A stretch of DNA of 18,079 nt from an uncultured Bacteroidia bacterium (GCA_902795785.1 CADBMK010000078.1:1-18079), one strand, 5' to 3'; positions 1 to 7,560 are shown, counted from the stretch's first letter. Numbers and translations: made by a program. Notes: generated from the sequence alone by a model not told the origin.

Positions 1-768
1 GGACTGTCCGTATTCAGGGAGATCTACAAACTTCTTCCTGACCAGGAGTATGTCTTCTATGCAGACAGCGCAAACTGTCCGTATGGTGACAAGTCCCAGG
101 AAAGGATAAGGGAGCGCGGGGCTGAGATCACAGATTTCCTTATAAAGAAAGGTGCGCAGATTATCGTGGTGGCCTGCAACACGGCCACCGCTGCTGCCAT
201 CTCATACCTCAGGGAGAAATATGCTCCCCTGAAGTTTATCGGCATGGAGCCTGCCGTAAAGCCCGCAGCCCTCGGAACCAGGACAGGAGTCATCGGAGTC
301 CTTGCGACAGCCGGCACGCTCAAAGGTTCAAAGTATCTCAAGACAAAGGGAGAATGGGAAGACAACGTTAAGATTGTCGAACACGTCGGAAAGGGGTTCG
401 TAGAACTCGTTGAAAGCGGACAGCTGACCGGAGACGAGGCCGAGGCCACAGTCCGGGCAAGCCTGCAGCCGCTTCTTGACGAAGGCGCAGACACGATAGT
501 CCTCGGATGCACCCACTATCCGTTCCTTATGGAGACAATCCGCAAGATTGCGGGAAAGGACGTAAAGGTCATCGACCCTGCAGGTGCGGTTGCAAGACAC
601 CTCATCTACGTAATGGTTCAGGAAAGGCTGCTTTCCGAGACCGAAGCCACGGAGGCCCTTGCCAGGATAGCCGGAGAGAACGTTTCCGAGCGTAAAGACG
701 CAAAAATAGAACTCGTCTCTTCCGGAGACAAGACCATTCTTGAGAAAACTTTCAAAACCTTAATCTAA
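1..768 (+). CDS. murI: Glutamate racemase, 5' end cut off by window edge
   Basis: Interconverts L- and D-glutamate in the cytoplasm, supplying D-Glu for peptidoglycan stem peptides. The frame is open from base 1. Visible family motifs are GLSV at the very start (the end of the DSGxGGLSV block), YADSANCPYG around window residues 20-29, the first catalytic cysteine in VACNTA (codon 175-177) and the second in LGCTHYPF (codon 508-510). The two-cysteine arrangement is the hallmark of cofactor-independent racemases. The 255 visible residues against a usual 265-280 suggest that only about 10-20 N-terminal residues are missing. An internal ATG at 166 lies between conserved motifs and cannot be the start. 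The stop codon (766-768) overlaps the stop of the convergent methyltransferase gene. Family identity is very secure. Confidence 0.96.
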   Translation, partial: GLSVFREIYKLLPDQEYVFYADSANCPYGDKSQERIRERGAEITDFLIKKGAQIIVVACNTATAAAISYLREKYAPLKFIGMEPAVKPAALGTRTGVIGVLATAGTLKGSKYLKTKGEWEDNVKIVEHVGKGFVELVESGQLTGDEAEATVRASLQPLLDEGADTIVLGCTHYPFLMETIRKIAGKDVKVIDPAGAVARHLIYVMVQERLLSETEATEALARIAGENVSERKDAKIELVSSGDKTILEKTFKTLI

Positions 769-1302
769 TTTGGATTTTCCCAGCACGAAGTGCCAGAGAA
801 GAACTCCTATGGAAACGGAAACGTTCAGGGAGTGTTTGGTACCGAACTGAGGAATCTCAAGTGAGAAATCAGATTCATCTACAACGTCCTGATCCACACC
901 GGCAACCTCGTTACCGAAGATCAGGGCGTATTTTTTACCCTTTTCCGGACTGAAGCGGTCCAGTTTGACGGACCCTACTGTCTGCTCTACGGCCACTATC
1001 GTATAGCCCTCACCTCTGAGCCTTCTGACTACGTCAAGGGTGGAATCCACGTGCTCCCATTCAACGCTGTCCTCGGCGCCCAGGGCGGACTTGTGGATTT
1101 CCGCAGAAGGCGGCACGGCGCATATGCCGCAGAGGAAGATTTTGTCAACCTTGAAGGAATCGCAGCTGCGGAAAGCCGAGCCCACGTTGTGTGCGCTTCT
1201 GATATTGTCCAGGATAACGACAAGGCCCGAATCCGGGAGCGCCTTGTACGCTTCCGGATCCACACGGCCAAGTTCGATATTCAACAGTTTACGATCCTTC
1301 AT
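760..1302 (-). CDS. TrmH/SpoU-family RNA 2'-O-methyltransferase
   Basis: A SAM-dependent SPOUT-class methyltransferase that probably 2'-O-methylates a tRNA or rRNA nucleotide in the cytoplasm. The three SpoU motifs are all present in 180 residues: motif 1 with N33, R35, N39 and G41 (NIRSAHNVGSAFR), motif 2 around residues 128-136 (IFGNEVAGV), and motif 3 around 148-162 (LEIPQFGTKHSLNVS), with the knotted-fold Asn at 160. It is a minimal catalytic domain without the N-terminal RNA-binding extension of RlmB-type enzymes. It is the last gene of the operon 5072-to-760 and starts 7 bases after the stop of the DUF4922-SpoIID gene. Its last 9 bases overlap the end of murI on the other strand. The exact RNA target cannot be read from the sequence; TrmH-like (tRNA G18) or an rRNA target are both possible. 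Confidence 0.92.
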   Translation of the reverse strand: MKDRKLLNIELGRVDPEAYKALPDSGLVVILDNIRSAHNVGSAFRSCDSFKVDKIFLCGICAVPPSAEIHKSALGAEDSVEWEHVDSTLDVVRRLRGEGYTIVAVEQTVGSVKLDRFSPEKGKKYALIFGNEVAGVDQDVVDESDFSLEIPQFGTKHSLNVSVSIGVLLWHFVLGKSKLD

Positions 1303-1309
1303 ATTGCAA

Positions 1310-3688
1310 TTAAAGATCTGACCTTACTTCAAGGGTTGAGGTAGGATAATAGTGCTGGAGAATCTGCTCGTAGGTGTATCCGCTGTATGACATCACGGCG
1401 GCTCCAATCTGGCAGAGGCCTACTCCGTGACCCCAGCCGGCACCGAAGAGCGTAATCTTCTCCCACTCTACCTTCTTTTCATTTTCCCAGTCAGAGATTA
1501 CCTTCTCAGCCGGAATCTCAACGCCGGCCTTGTCATAATACTTCACCACGAAGGCAGAGCTGTAAAGATGGCTCTCAGAGAGGAATCTTCTGATTATAAG
1601 CTCCTTGCCTATCACCTTGCTTCCGTTCTCTCCGCATACCTCAAGGCGTACCAGACGGGCTGAAACACTGCGCTCGACAGGCTTAAGGTAAACAATCTGT
1701 CCAAGTCCGAACATATTCTCGCTGCGACGCTCGAAAAGCTCGGTAAGGGCCTTCCTGTCATAAGAGACATTCCATCTGTAGAAAGCCTTTGTCTCCAGGT
1801 CATAGTCGTTGAGAACCTGTGAAAGGATGGAATTGTCCGTTGTGTTGCAGAATGAGGCAGGTGAGGCGAGAATCCACTTCTCAGCCTCGTCCTCACGCGT
1901 GAGGTCAGGGCTTGTGCTCTCCTCGGCAGTATCAGTGATGCCGATAAGGTAAGGATAATCCTTGTCGTCCCAGCATGCGCTGAACTTCTCCATCATACCG
2001 CCGCAGCTCTTTGAGAAGCGGGCGTCTACAATCTCGCCCTCGCTCATCATCACCTGTCCCCAGGTCTGGTCGATGGCAATCCTGACATTCTCGCCGGCCG
2101 CCATGGTCAGGCCCTGATAGCGCTGGCAATGATCATCGGCGCATACGTCAAAGTTCTTGTGGTCCGAGTGGCCGAACCACTTGACGTATTCTGAAGGGTT
2201 GCCCTGTGACTTGGCTGCAGCCGCTGCCACATTTCCGGCGTTGACATAGGTCGTGAGTTCCGGAACGTTGTTGATTGCAGGGCCCTGCACGGCAGGATCC
2301 TTCTTATCGTGTATCTGGGACATCACCCAAGAACGGGAGATGACTGAATGTGCCTTGAGGAATTCCAGGGTTGCGGATGACTTCATCTCAGATGAGATTA
2401 CGCTCAGGAGATAGTCCTCCACGCCGATTACGTTCACCGCAGTGATCTTGCCGTCCTCGACGATGAATTTCAGGGAACCTGCAAATTTCTGGGTAACCTT
2501 GCGCTGCCAGTGGAAATCCACTCCGATGGTCACGCCATAGAGGATGAACGTAGGCTCGGCGAACATCGTGGAGCTGTTGTTGGCCCCGAAAACGAGTTCG
2601 TCATAGAGGGCTCCGTTGTAATTGATCTTGCCCTCCTGGTAAGTTACTTTCTGCTTGCCGGCTCCGTCGGAGATGATTTCAAATTCAATCTCCTTGCCGT
2701 TCATGATACCGACGCGGATGGTTGGCTGGGTTCTGGTAAGTCTGTTGGTGACTCCGTCAATTTTGTCCTGTGTCATTGTGTCTTCGTTTAGCATTTCAGT
2801 TAATAGTCTTGTATTGACCTTAATGTAGTCAGACTCTTCCGGAACAATAAAATAGCCCATCATGTCCACGCATCCCAGGCTCATCGTAAGATGGTCCGGA
2901 CCCGTGGTAAAATAATGGCTGCTCTGATGTTTGTCACGCAGGATGACCACACAGCGGAATTCCTTTCCGGTGTACCATAGAATCGTGTTGAACCTGGTCT
3001 CCTTCTCGCCCTCGTTAACCGGTGAACAGTCCAGAAGACGATAGAAGAGTTTGGCAAGGGATTTCTGGGTTTCCGCCCTGAGAACGAATACTCCGCGGCA
3101 GTATTTATTGTACAGATAGAGTTTTGCTTCCTGAATTGAGGTAATGAACTTCAGGTCCTTACAGTCCGTGGTGTCCAGAAGACGGTCAACTTCCTTCTCC
3201 AGAGGGAGATTTCCCTGAGGAAAGCCCTGGAAATGCATATGGTCCGGAGCGGAGGCTCCGCTGAACGGGCCGTTGTACATCACCGTGTAGCCGTCCCAGG
3301 TCTTCACCATATCCGTCATGTCTGAGAAACGGTGCCAGATTGACTGGGGGGTGTGATGGTCGGCAGAAATGACGATATGCCCAGGGAAAACCGGGTAAGG
3401 ATTGACGGTTACCTGATATTTTCTGTCTTTTCTTCCCTCGAATACGAAATGCATCTGCTCCTTAGGACGGTTCTCCTCACAGAGGAAGCAGGCGCGATTC
3501 CTGATATAGTCGGGATCGATGTTGGCAGTGGACGACTTGATTCGTCCCGGATTGTGCTGAAGCACTACCTCCAGGCCTCCGATATTGAGCGTGCGGGTCT
3601 GCGCGCTTTTCAGAGCCCTGAATGACGCGGCCGTTTGAGGCCAGGATGACAGCTGTTTGCCAAAAAAGTTGTCTAAATCCTTATTCAT
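1310..3688 (-). CDS. DUF4922 (GalT/Ap4A-phosphorylase-like) fused to SpoIID/LytB domain
   Basis: A 792-residue two-part protein. Residues ~1-320 match DUF4922 as I know it and look like the GalT/HIT branch of nucleotide transferases: a CFLC pair at 67-70, like the zinc cysteines of GalT; NPYPVFPGH at 96-104; and GASAPDHMHFQ at 144-154, whose H150-x-H152-x-Q154 resembles the active-site triad of GalT and Ap4A phosphorylases. Residues ~325-792 are SpoIID/LytB-like: VEDYLLSVISSEM at 423-435 with the presumed lytic-transglycosylase Glu434, a Cys/His cluster (C516, H520, C521) that may bind zinc, SCGGMMEKFS at 561-570, and GWGHGVGLCQIGA at 751-763. I see no signal peptide or membrane segment, although SpoIID domains normally act on peptidoglycan outside the membrane. 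It is third in the thioesterase-Nudix operon, 14 bases after the Nudix stop. Domain assignment is firm; substrate and location are unknown. Confidence 0.88.
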   Translation of the reverse strand: MNKDLDNFFGKQLSSWPQTAASFRALKSAQTRTLNIGGLEVVLQHNPGRIKSSTANIDPDYIRNRACFLCEENRPKEQMHFVFEGRKDRKYQVTVNPYPVFPGHIVISADHHTPQSIWHRFSDMTDMVKTWDGYTVMYNGPFSGASAPDHMHFQGFPQGNLPLEKEVDRLLDTTDCKDLKFITSIQEAKLYLYNKYCRGVFVLRAETQKSLAKLFYRLLDCSPVNEGEKETRFNTILWYTGKEFRCVVILRDKHQSSHYFTTGPDHLTMSLGCVDMMGYFIVPEESDYIKVNTRLLTEMLNEDTMTQDKIDGVTNRLTRTQPTIRVGIMNGKEIEFEIISDGAGKQKVTYQEGKINYNGALYDELVFGANNSSTMFAEPTFILYGVTIGVDFHWQRKVTQKFAGSLKFIVEDGKITAVNVIGVEDYLLSVISSEMKSSATLEFLKAHSVISRSWVMSQIHDKKDPAVQGPAINNVPELTTYVNAGNVAAAAAKSQGNPSEYVKWFGHSDHKNFDVCADDHCQRYQGLTMAAGENVRIAIDQTWGQVMMSEGEIVDARFSKSCGGMMEKFSACWDDKDYPYLIGITDTAEESTSPDLTREDEAEKWILASPASFCNTTDNSILSQVLNDYDLETKAFYRWNVSYDRKALTELFERRSENMFGLGQIVYLKPVERSVSARLVRLEVCGENGSKVIGKELIIRRFLSESHLYSSAFVVKYYDKAGVEIPAEKVISDWENEKKVEWEKITLFGAGWGHGVGLCQIGAAVMSYSGYTYEQILQHYYPTSTLEVRSDL

Positions 3689-3702
3689 TTATTATCATTG
3701 GG

Positions 3703-4296
3703 TTAAAGGAGGGATTCAAGGGTCTTGCGGATCATCTTGAATTCCCCCTCAAAATTCGGTGTCAAAATATTCTTTCCTATGGTCTGGTCAATTTCCTCCA
3801 TAGACCAGTAGCGTCCCTCGGACACCTCGTCCGGATCCGGATGAAGTGCGAAATTGCAGCCGACGGCGGCAAACACACTGACCATCTCCTTCTCAATCCC
3901 AGATTCAAACTCATAGGTATCGATATAAATCGGGTTGAAATCGTAAAAGCCAAGTTCCTCGGACGCCTCTCTCATAAGGGCCTCCTCAATGCTCTCACCG
4001 TAGTCCACATGACCGCCCACCGCAGTATCCCAGCGTCCCGGAAGCAAATCCTTGCTCATGGAGCGCTTCTGGAGATACAGTTCTCCGCTGCGGTTGAGGA
4101 TATGCAGATGAACCACCGGATGGAGGGGCTTGGCCCCGCTGTGGCAATAAGACCTCGTAGCCTGACCAATCACGATACCGTTCCCGTCAATAACAGGCAG
4201 TTTCTCACCGTTCATGACGATGGAATTCGACGGCGAGTCTGCCGTCGGCTTCGGGACTTCCGGTGCGGGATATGGAGGGTAAACAAGGTCGAACAT
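3703..4296 (-). CDS. Nudix hydrolase (IPP-isomerase-like/YfcD-type)
   Basis: A Nudix-fold hydrolase of 197 residues. The full Nudix box is at 95-117: G95, E101, R109-E110, E113-E114 and G116, matching GX5EX7REUXEEXGU. The preceding LHPVVHLHI and LYLQKR segments and the downstream WDTAVGG are typical of the YfcD/IPP-isomerase-like branch. These enzymes cleave a nucleoside- or prenyl-diphosphate linkage; the substrate here cannot be told. The start at 4296 is supported by a TGATG junction, where the A of the thioesterase stop is the first base of this ATG. The first 27 residues are proline-rich and precede the region where such proteins usually begin, so Met28 (codon 4213-4215) is an alternative start. 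It is cytoplasmic and second in the operon. Confidence 0.9.
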   Translation of the reverse strand: MFDLVYPPYPAPEVPKPTADSPSNSIVMNGEKLPVIDGNGIVIGQATRSYCHSGAKPLHPVVHLHILNRSGELYLQKRSMSKDLLPGRWDTAVGGHVDYGESIEEALMREASEELGFYDFNPIYIDTYEFESGIEKEMVSVFAAVGCNFALHPDPDEVSEGRYWSMEEIDQTIGKNILTPNFEGEFKMIRKTLESLL

Positions 4297-5072
4297 CAGA
4301 GTGCAAAATCAATTTCCGCCACAAACGCCGCCTTGCCGGCAGCCCTGCCTTCTACGGTGCAGACAATCCTGCCCGCCTCCTCGCGGCAGAACCTGTAAAG
4401 GCTGACCGTCTCGCCTGAAGTAGTCTCCTTGTTGAAGTTAATCCTCACGGCAAGCACATTGTGGTCAAAGGTGATAGAAGGGTCGATGGCATTCATCGCC
4501 CAGACAATATAGCGAGCGTTGTTGGTATGTCCGATAAAATCAAGATCGGAATAGCCGACAACGTGGTCTTTCACGAACTCAGGCTCAACGCCGCGGGGCA
4601 TGACAACCTTTGGTGCGCGCTCTTCGATGGCGTCGTCCAGGCACATGGATCCCGGAGGCACCAGTTTTTCACACTCATCGCTTCTGACCATCCTTCTTGT
4701 CTCCACATCGATTACGAGCCAGGAACTTGTTCCCACGATTGCAGGAGTGCCGTCCTCGTAAAGAAGGCGGAAATCACGCAGGGCGAAGAGTCCGTCAACC
4801 CCCTTGTGCCAGGTCTGAAGTTTGAGGGAATCCCTCCACTTAGGCGTGTTTATGAATCTGTATTCAAATCTGGAAAGAACCCAGGCGGTATGATGTTTCT
4901 GAAGGTCATCATATCCGAAGCCAAGATAAGTGGCGGCCAGATAGGCCATCTCCTGGGCGTGGTCCATGAAGGCGCTCGGTTTCATGAAAAACCTGGAATC
5001 GGCATCGTAACAGGGAACGATAAATTCCGTTTCGTATTTATTATCAGATGTAAATACTCCGTTCTGTTTCAT
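4296..5072 (-). CDS. Acyl-ACP thioesterase (FatA/FatB family)
   Basis: Predicted to release free fatty acids from acyl-ACP in the cytoplasm, thereby shaping lipid chain supply. At 258 residues it has the double-hotdog layout of bacterial acyl-ACP thioesterases: the first hotdog spans about 13-125 (YETEFIVPCYDAD at the start, then WVLSRFEYRF) and the second about 165-258. The second contains the family motif SDLDFIGHTNNARY at 175-188. Aligned by eye with plant FatB (SDLDxNxHVNN), Asp178, His182 and the Glu216 of NKET occupy catalytic positions, but the catalytic Asn position is Ile180 (codon ATC at 4535-4533). It is the first gene of the - strand operon, next to a TACTTTTG promoter-like element whose predicted start site leaves only a few leader bases. 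The Met1 start fits the onset of the first hotdog. Confidence 0.9.
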   Translation of the reverse strand: MKQNGVFTSDNKYETEFIVPCYDADSRFFMKPSAFMDHAQEMAYLAATYLGFGYDDLQKHHTAWVLSRFEYRFINTPKWRDSLKLQTWHKGVDGLFALRDFRLLYEDGTPAIVGTSSWLVIDVETRRMVRSDECEKLVPPGSMCLDDAIEERAPKVVMPRGVEPEFVKDHVVGYSDLDFIGHTNNARYIVWAMNAIDPSITFDHNVLAVRINFNKETTSGETVSLYRFCREEAGRIVCTVEGRAAGKAAFVAEIDFAL

Positions 5073-5079
5073 ATTGGAG

Positions 5080-5087
5080 CAAAAGTA
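5080..5087 (-). promoter_or_regulatory. Bacteroidetes-type -7 element (TACTTTTG) for the thioesterase operon
   Basis: Read on the - strand this is TACTTTTG, a match to the Bacteroidetes -7 consensus TAnnTTTG, ending 7 bases before the ATG at 5072. No convincing -33 TTTG is seen at the usual spacing. If it is used, the transcript would begin within about 2-5 bases of the start codon, so the mRNA would be nearly leaderless. Confidence 0.5.
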
Positions 5088-5100
5088 CGTAAAAAATTGT

Positions 5101-5108
5101 TATTTTTG
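5101..5108 (+). promoter_or_regulatory. Bacteroidetes-type -7 element (TATTTTTG) for the permease operon
   Basis: TATTTTTG matches TAnnTTTG and lies 20 bases upstream of the permease ATG at 5129, so the leader would be about 15 bases. The upstream A-rich stretch (5081-5096) could serve as an UP-like region; no clear -33 TTTG is present. It lies only 13 bases from the opposing -7 element at 5080-5087. Confidence 0.55.
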
Positions 5109-5128
5109 CGATATTATCTAATCGCATA

Positions 5129-6451
5129 ATGGAAACAAAGAATCTAACTAAATCACCCTGGTGGTGGGTACCGACCCTCTATTTCGCTGAAGGAATCCCC
5201 TACTTCATCGTAAACAACATCTCCGTGATGATGTTCACAAAGATGGGCGTACCGAACGGAGCAATGTCGTTCTTCACCACACTACTCTATTTCCCATGGT
5301 TCTTGAAAGGCATCTGGAGCCCTATCGTCGACGTCGTGAAGACAAAAAGATGGTGGATCGTCACAATGCAGATTCTCATGACTGCAATGCTCGTAATGCT
5401 TACCCTGACCCTTCCGAAACCTTCGGATGAACTCATAGCAGCGCAGGGAACGCCTGTGGGAATGTTCTGGTTCACCCTCATCCTATTCATCGTGGCGGCT
5501 TTTGCTTCGGCAACCCACGACATCGCAGCCGACGGCTACTACATGCTCGCCCACAGCCAGAGCAGCCAGGCAGCCTTCATCGGTATCAGAAGTACATTCT
5601 ACAGAATCTCCTCAGTCTTCGGACAGGGAATTCTCGTATTCATCGCCGGTCTTATTGAAAGAAACACAGGAAACATTCCTCTCTCATGGCAGATTACGCT
5701 CGGAGTAGGTGCCGTCACCTTCTTCCTCGTAACCCTCTACCACACCTTCACCCTGCCTAGGCCGGCTGAAGACAAGCCAAGAGTCAGCTCCGACAGCGGG
5801 AGCAGCACGGGAAAGGAACTCCTCAACTCATTCAAGACCTTCTTCACCAAGCCTGGATGCCTTCTGGCAATCGCATTCATGCTCCTTTACCGTCTTCCTG
5901 AGGGCTTCCTCATCAAGATGTGCCAGCCGTTCCTCGTTGCATCTACCGAAAACTTCGGAGGTCTCGGTCTGGGCACCGACGTAGTCGGCATCGTTTACGG
6001 AACAATCGGAGTTCTCGCCCTCCTCGCCGGCGGAATCCTCGGAGGTGTATTTGCATCAAAGGTCGGCCTCAAGAAGGCCCTCTGGCCAATGGCTGCCTGC
6101 ATGACGCTTCCTTGCCTGACCTTCGTATATCTGGCCGTATTCCTCCCTACCAACCTCATAGTGATCAGCGTCGCCATTGCTATCGAGCAGTTCGGCTACG
6201 GATTCGGATTCACGGCATATATGCTCTATATGATGTTCTTCTCCGAAGGAGAATTCAAGACATCACACTACGCAATCTGCACCGCCTTCATGGCCCTGAG
6301 CATGATGCTTCCGGGCTTCGTTGCAGGCTACATCCAGGAAGCCATCGGATACGTGAACTTCTTCTGGATGGTAATGGTCTGCTGCATCGCAACAATTTGT
6401 GTCACGATTTTTGCAACGAAGAAGGTGCCTGCTGATTACGGCAGAAAATAA
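5129..6451 (+). CDS. AmpG-like MFS permease (muropeptide/amino-sugar importer)
   Basis: An inner-membrane transporter of the major facilitator superfamily, 440 residues with about 12 hydrophobic segments and a polar central loop at ~210-240. Motifs recalling AmpG are FAEGIPYF at 19-26, FLKGIWSPIVD at 58-68 (AmpG: FKFLWSPLMD), RWWIVTMQ at 74-81, and AFASATHDIAADGY at 124-137, the position of AmpG's SxSQDIxxDA. AmpG proteins import GlcNAc-anhydroMurNAc and its peptides for recycling. Location upstream of a NamZ-type muramidase supports import of a muramic-acid product, although the exact substrate (disaccharide, free MurNAc or muropeptide) is inference. It is the first gene of the + strand operon, behind a TATTTTTG element, and is followed after 12 bases by the serpin. 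The MFS class is certain and the AmpG branch likely. Confidence 0.87.
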   Translation: METKNLTKSPWWWVPTLYFAEGIPYFIVNNISVMMFTKMGVPNGAMSFFTTLLYFPWFLKGIWSPIVDVVKTKRWWIVTMQILMTAMLVMLTLTLPKPSDELIAAQGTPVGMFWFTLILFIVAAFASATHDIAADGYYMLAHSQSSQAAFIGIRSTFYRISSVFGQGILVFIAGLIERNTGNIPLSWQITLGVGAVTFFLVTLYHTFTLPRPAEDKPRVSSDSGSSTGKELLNSFKTFFTKPGCLLAIAFMLLYRLPEGFLIKMCQPFLVASTENFGGLGLGTDVVGIVYGTIGVLALLAGGILGGVFASKVGLKKALWPMAACMTLPCLTFVYLAVFLPTNLIVISVAIAIEQFGYGFGFTAYMLYMMFFSEGEFKTSHYAICTAFMALSMMLPGFVAGYIQEAIGYVNFFWMVMVCCIATICVTIFATKKVPADYGRK

Positions 6452-6463
6452 ACACTTGTTGTC

Positions 6464-7558
6464 ATGAAAAGGATAAGACTGATTGCAGCGGCACTCTGCG
6501 CCGTCACCACCCTCAGTGGATTCACTGACCGCAAAGATTACGAAACCAATCTGCTCAAGGAGGCAGTTGCATCATCAGACGCATCCTCAAACGTGGTAGT
6601 TTCCCCAAGAAGCGCAGGAGAAGCCCTCAGCATGCTTGCCGAGGGAGCCGGCGGCAGTACCAGGGACGAGATAATCGCCACTCTGGGAGACTCGCTCTAT
6701 GGCAGGATTCCCGAGGTTAAGGGAATAACCCTCAAATCAGCCAATTCCGTCTGGATAAGGAAAGACCTTGACCTCAAAAAAGCCTACGCCAGAACACTGT
6801 GCAGGAAATACGATGCACAGGCCTACCGCCGCAGTTTCTCGGCCCCCGAAACCGTCGGACAAATCAACCTCTGGTGTTCAAAGCACACCAACGGCAAGAT
6901 TCCTTCCATAATCAACCGGATAAGCCCGGAGAGCGTCCTGTTCCTTATCAACGCAATCTATTTCAACGCAAACTGGGACGATCCGTTTGACGAGGCCAAA
7001 ACCCGCGAGGACGTTTTCCACGGAGCCCAGGACCTGAACAGGAAATTCATGCACGCAAAGAAATGGTACGACTATATGGAGACCGACAAATCACAGATAG
7101 TGGTACTGCCTTATGCGGGAGGCCGCTTTGCCATGACAGTCATCCTCCCGAAGGAAGGCTGCGAGCAGGAATACGAGGTGGATTACACTCAGCTCCGTCA
7201 GGAGCAGATACGTCTGAGCCTTCCTAAATTCAAGGTGGAGACAACCCTTGTCATGAACGACATTCTCAAGAACATGGGCATTCGCAGGGCCTTTTACGCA
7301 GGCGCTGATTTCAGCAGGATCACTTCGGCACCGGTTGCAGTGGACAAGGTTCTGCAGAAATGCTACATTGACGTATCCGAAAAAGGCACGGAGGCCGCAG
7401 CCGTAACAATGATAGAGATGAGGCTGACATCCGCAGGACCCGGATACGACACCTCGAAGGTCATGAACGTCAACAGACCTTTCGTATTCAAAATAACAGA
7501 CCTTAACACGGGCGAAGTCCTCTTCGCCGGAAGAATATCTGACCCAAAACAGAATTAA
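6464..7558 (+). CDS. Secreted serpin (serine/cysteine protease inhibitor)
   Basis: A serpin traps proteases by inserting its cleaved reactive loop into its own beta-sheet. The protein is 364 residues, with a signal peptide (about 1-20, no lipobox) that sends it to the periplasm or beyond. Visible serpin marks are NVVVSPRSAGEALSMLAEGA at 43-62, FLINAIYFNANW at 160-171 (breach region), the LPKFKVE strand at 253-259, the hinge EKGTEAAAVT at 306-315, and the C-terminal signature NRPFVF at 337-342. The hinge has Glu at P17, Gly at P15, Thr at P14 and small residues after it, as in inhibitory serpins. Counting 17 from E306 puts P1-P1' at T322-S323, with Leu at P2. Two stretches seem shortened against typical ~380-residue serpin cores, after residue 75 and around 231-248. 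It lies 12 bases after the permease gene and 2 before the NamZ gene. Target proteases are unknown. Confidence 0.93.
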   Translation: MKRIRLIAAALCAVTTLSGFTDRKDYETNLLKEAVASSDASSNVVVSPRSAGEALSMLAEGAGGSTRDEIIATLGDSLYGRIPEVKGITLKSANSVWIRKDLDLKKAYARTLCRKYDAQAYRRSFSAPETVGQINLWCSKHTNGKIPSIINRISPESVLFLINAIYFNANWDDPFDEAKTREDVFHGAQDLNRKFMHAKKWYDYMETDKSQIVVLPYAGGRFAMTVILPKEGCEQEYEVDYTQLRQEQIRLSLPKFKVETTLVMNDILKNMGIRRAFYAGADFSRITSAPVAVDKVLQKCYIDVSEKGTEAAAVTMIEMRLTSAGPGYDTSKVMNVNRPFVFKITDLNTGEVLFAGRISDPKQN

Positions 7559-7560
7559 AA

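Noticed and set aside
166..768. murI taken as starting at the ATG at 166.
   Set aside because: The frame is open to base 1 and holds GLSV and the YAD/PYG motifs upstream. Starting at 166 would place the first catalytic Cys almost at the N-terminus.
3622..4398. A 258-codon + strand open frame opposite the Nudix gene.
   Set aside because: It has no recognisable domain, spans two real genes on the other strand, and its length follows from the codon use of the - strand genes.
4461..5129. A 222-codon + strand open frame opposite the thioesterase, ending at the permease start.
   Set aside because: No motif or signal peptide is recognisable. The - strand frame has clear hotdog motifs and an operon partner.
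5920..6435. A 171-codon Arg-rich open frame within the permease gene.
   Set aside because: It is the shifted frame of a membrane-protein gene; Arg/His/Leu-rich composition without a domain is typical of such shadows.
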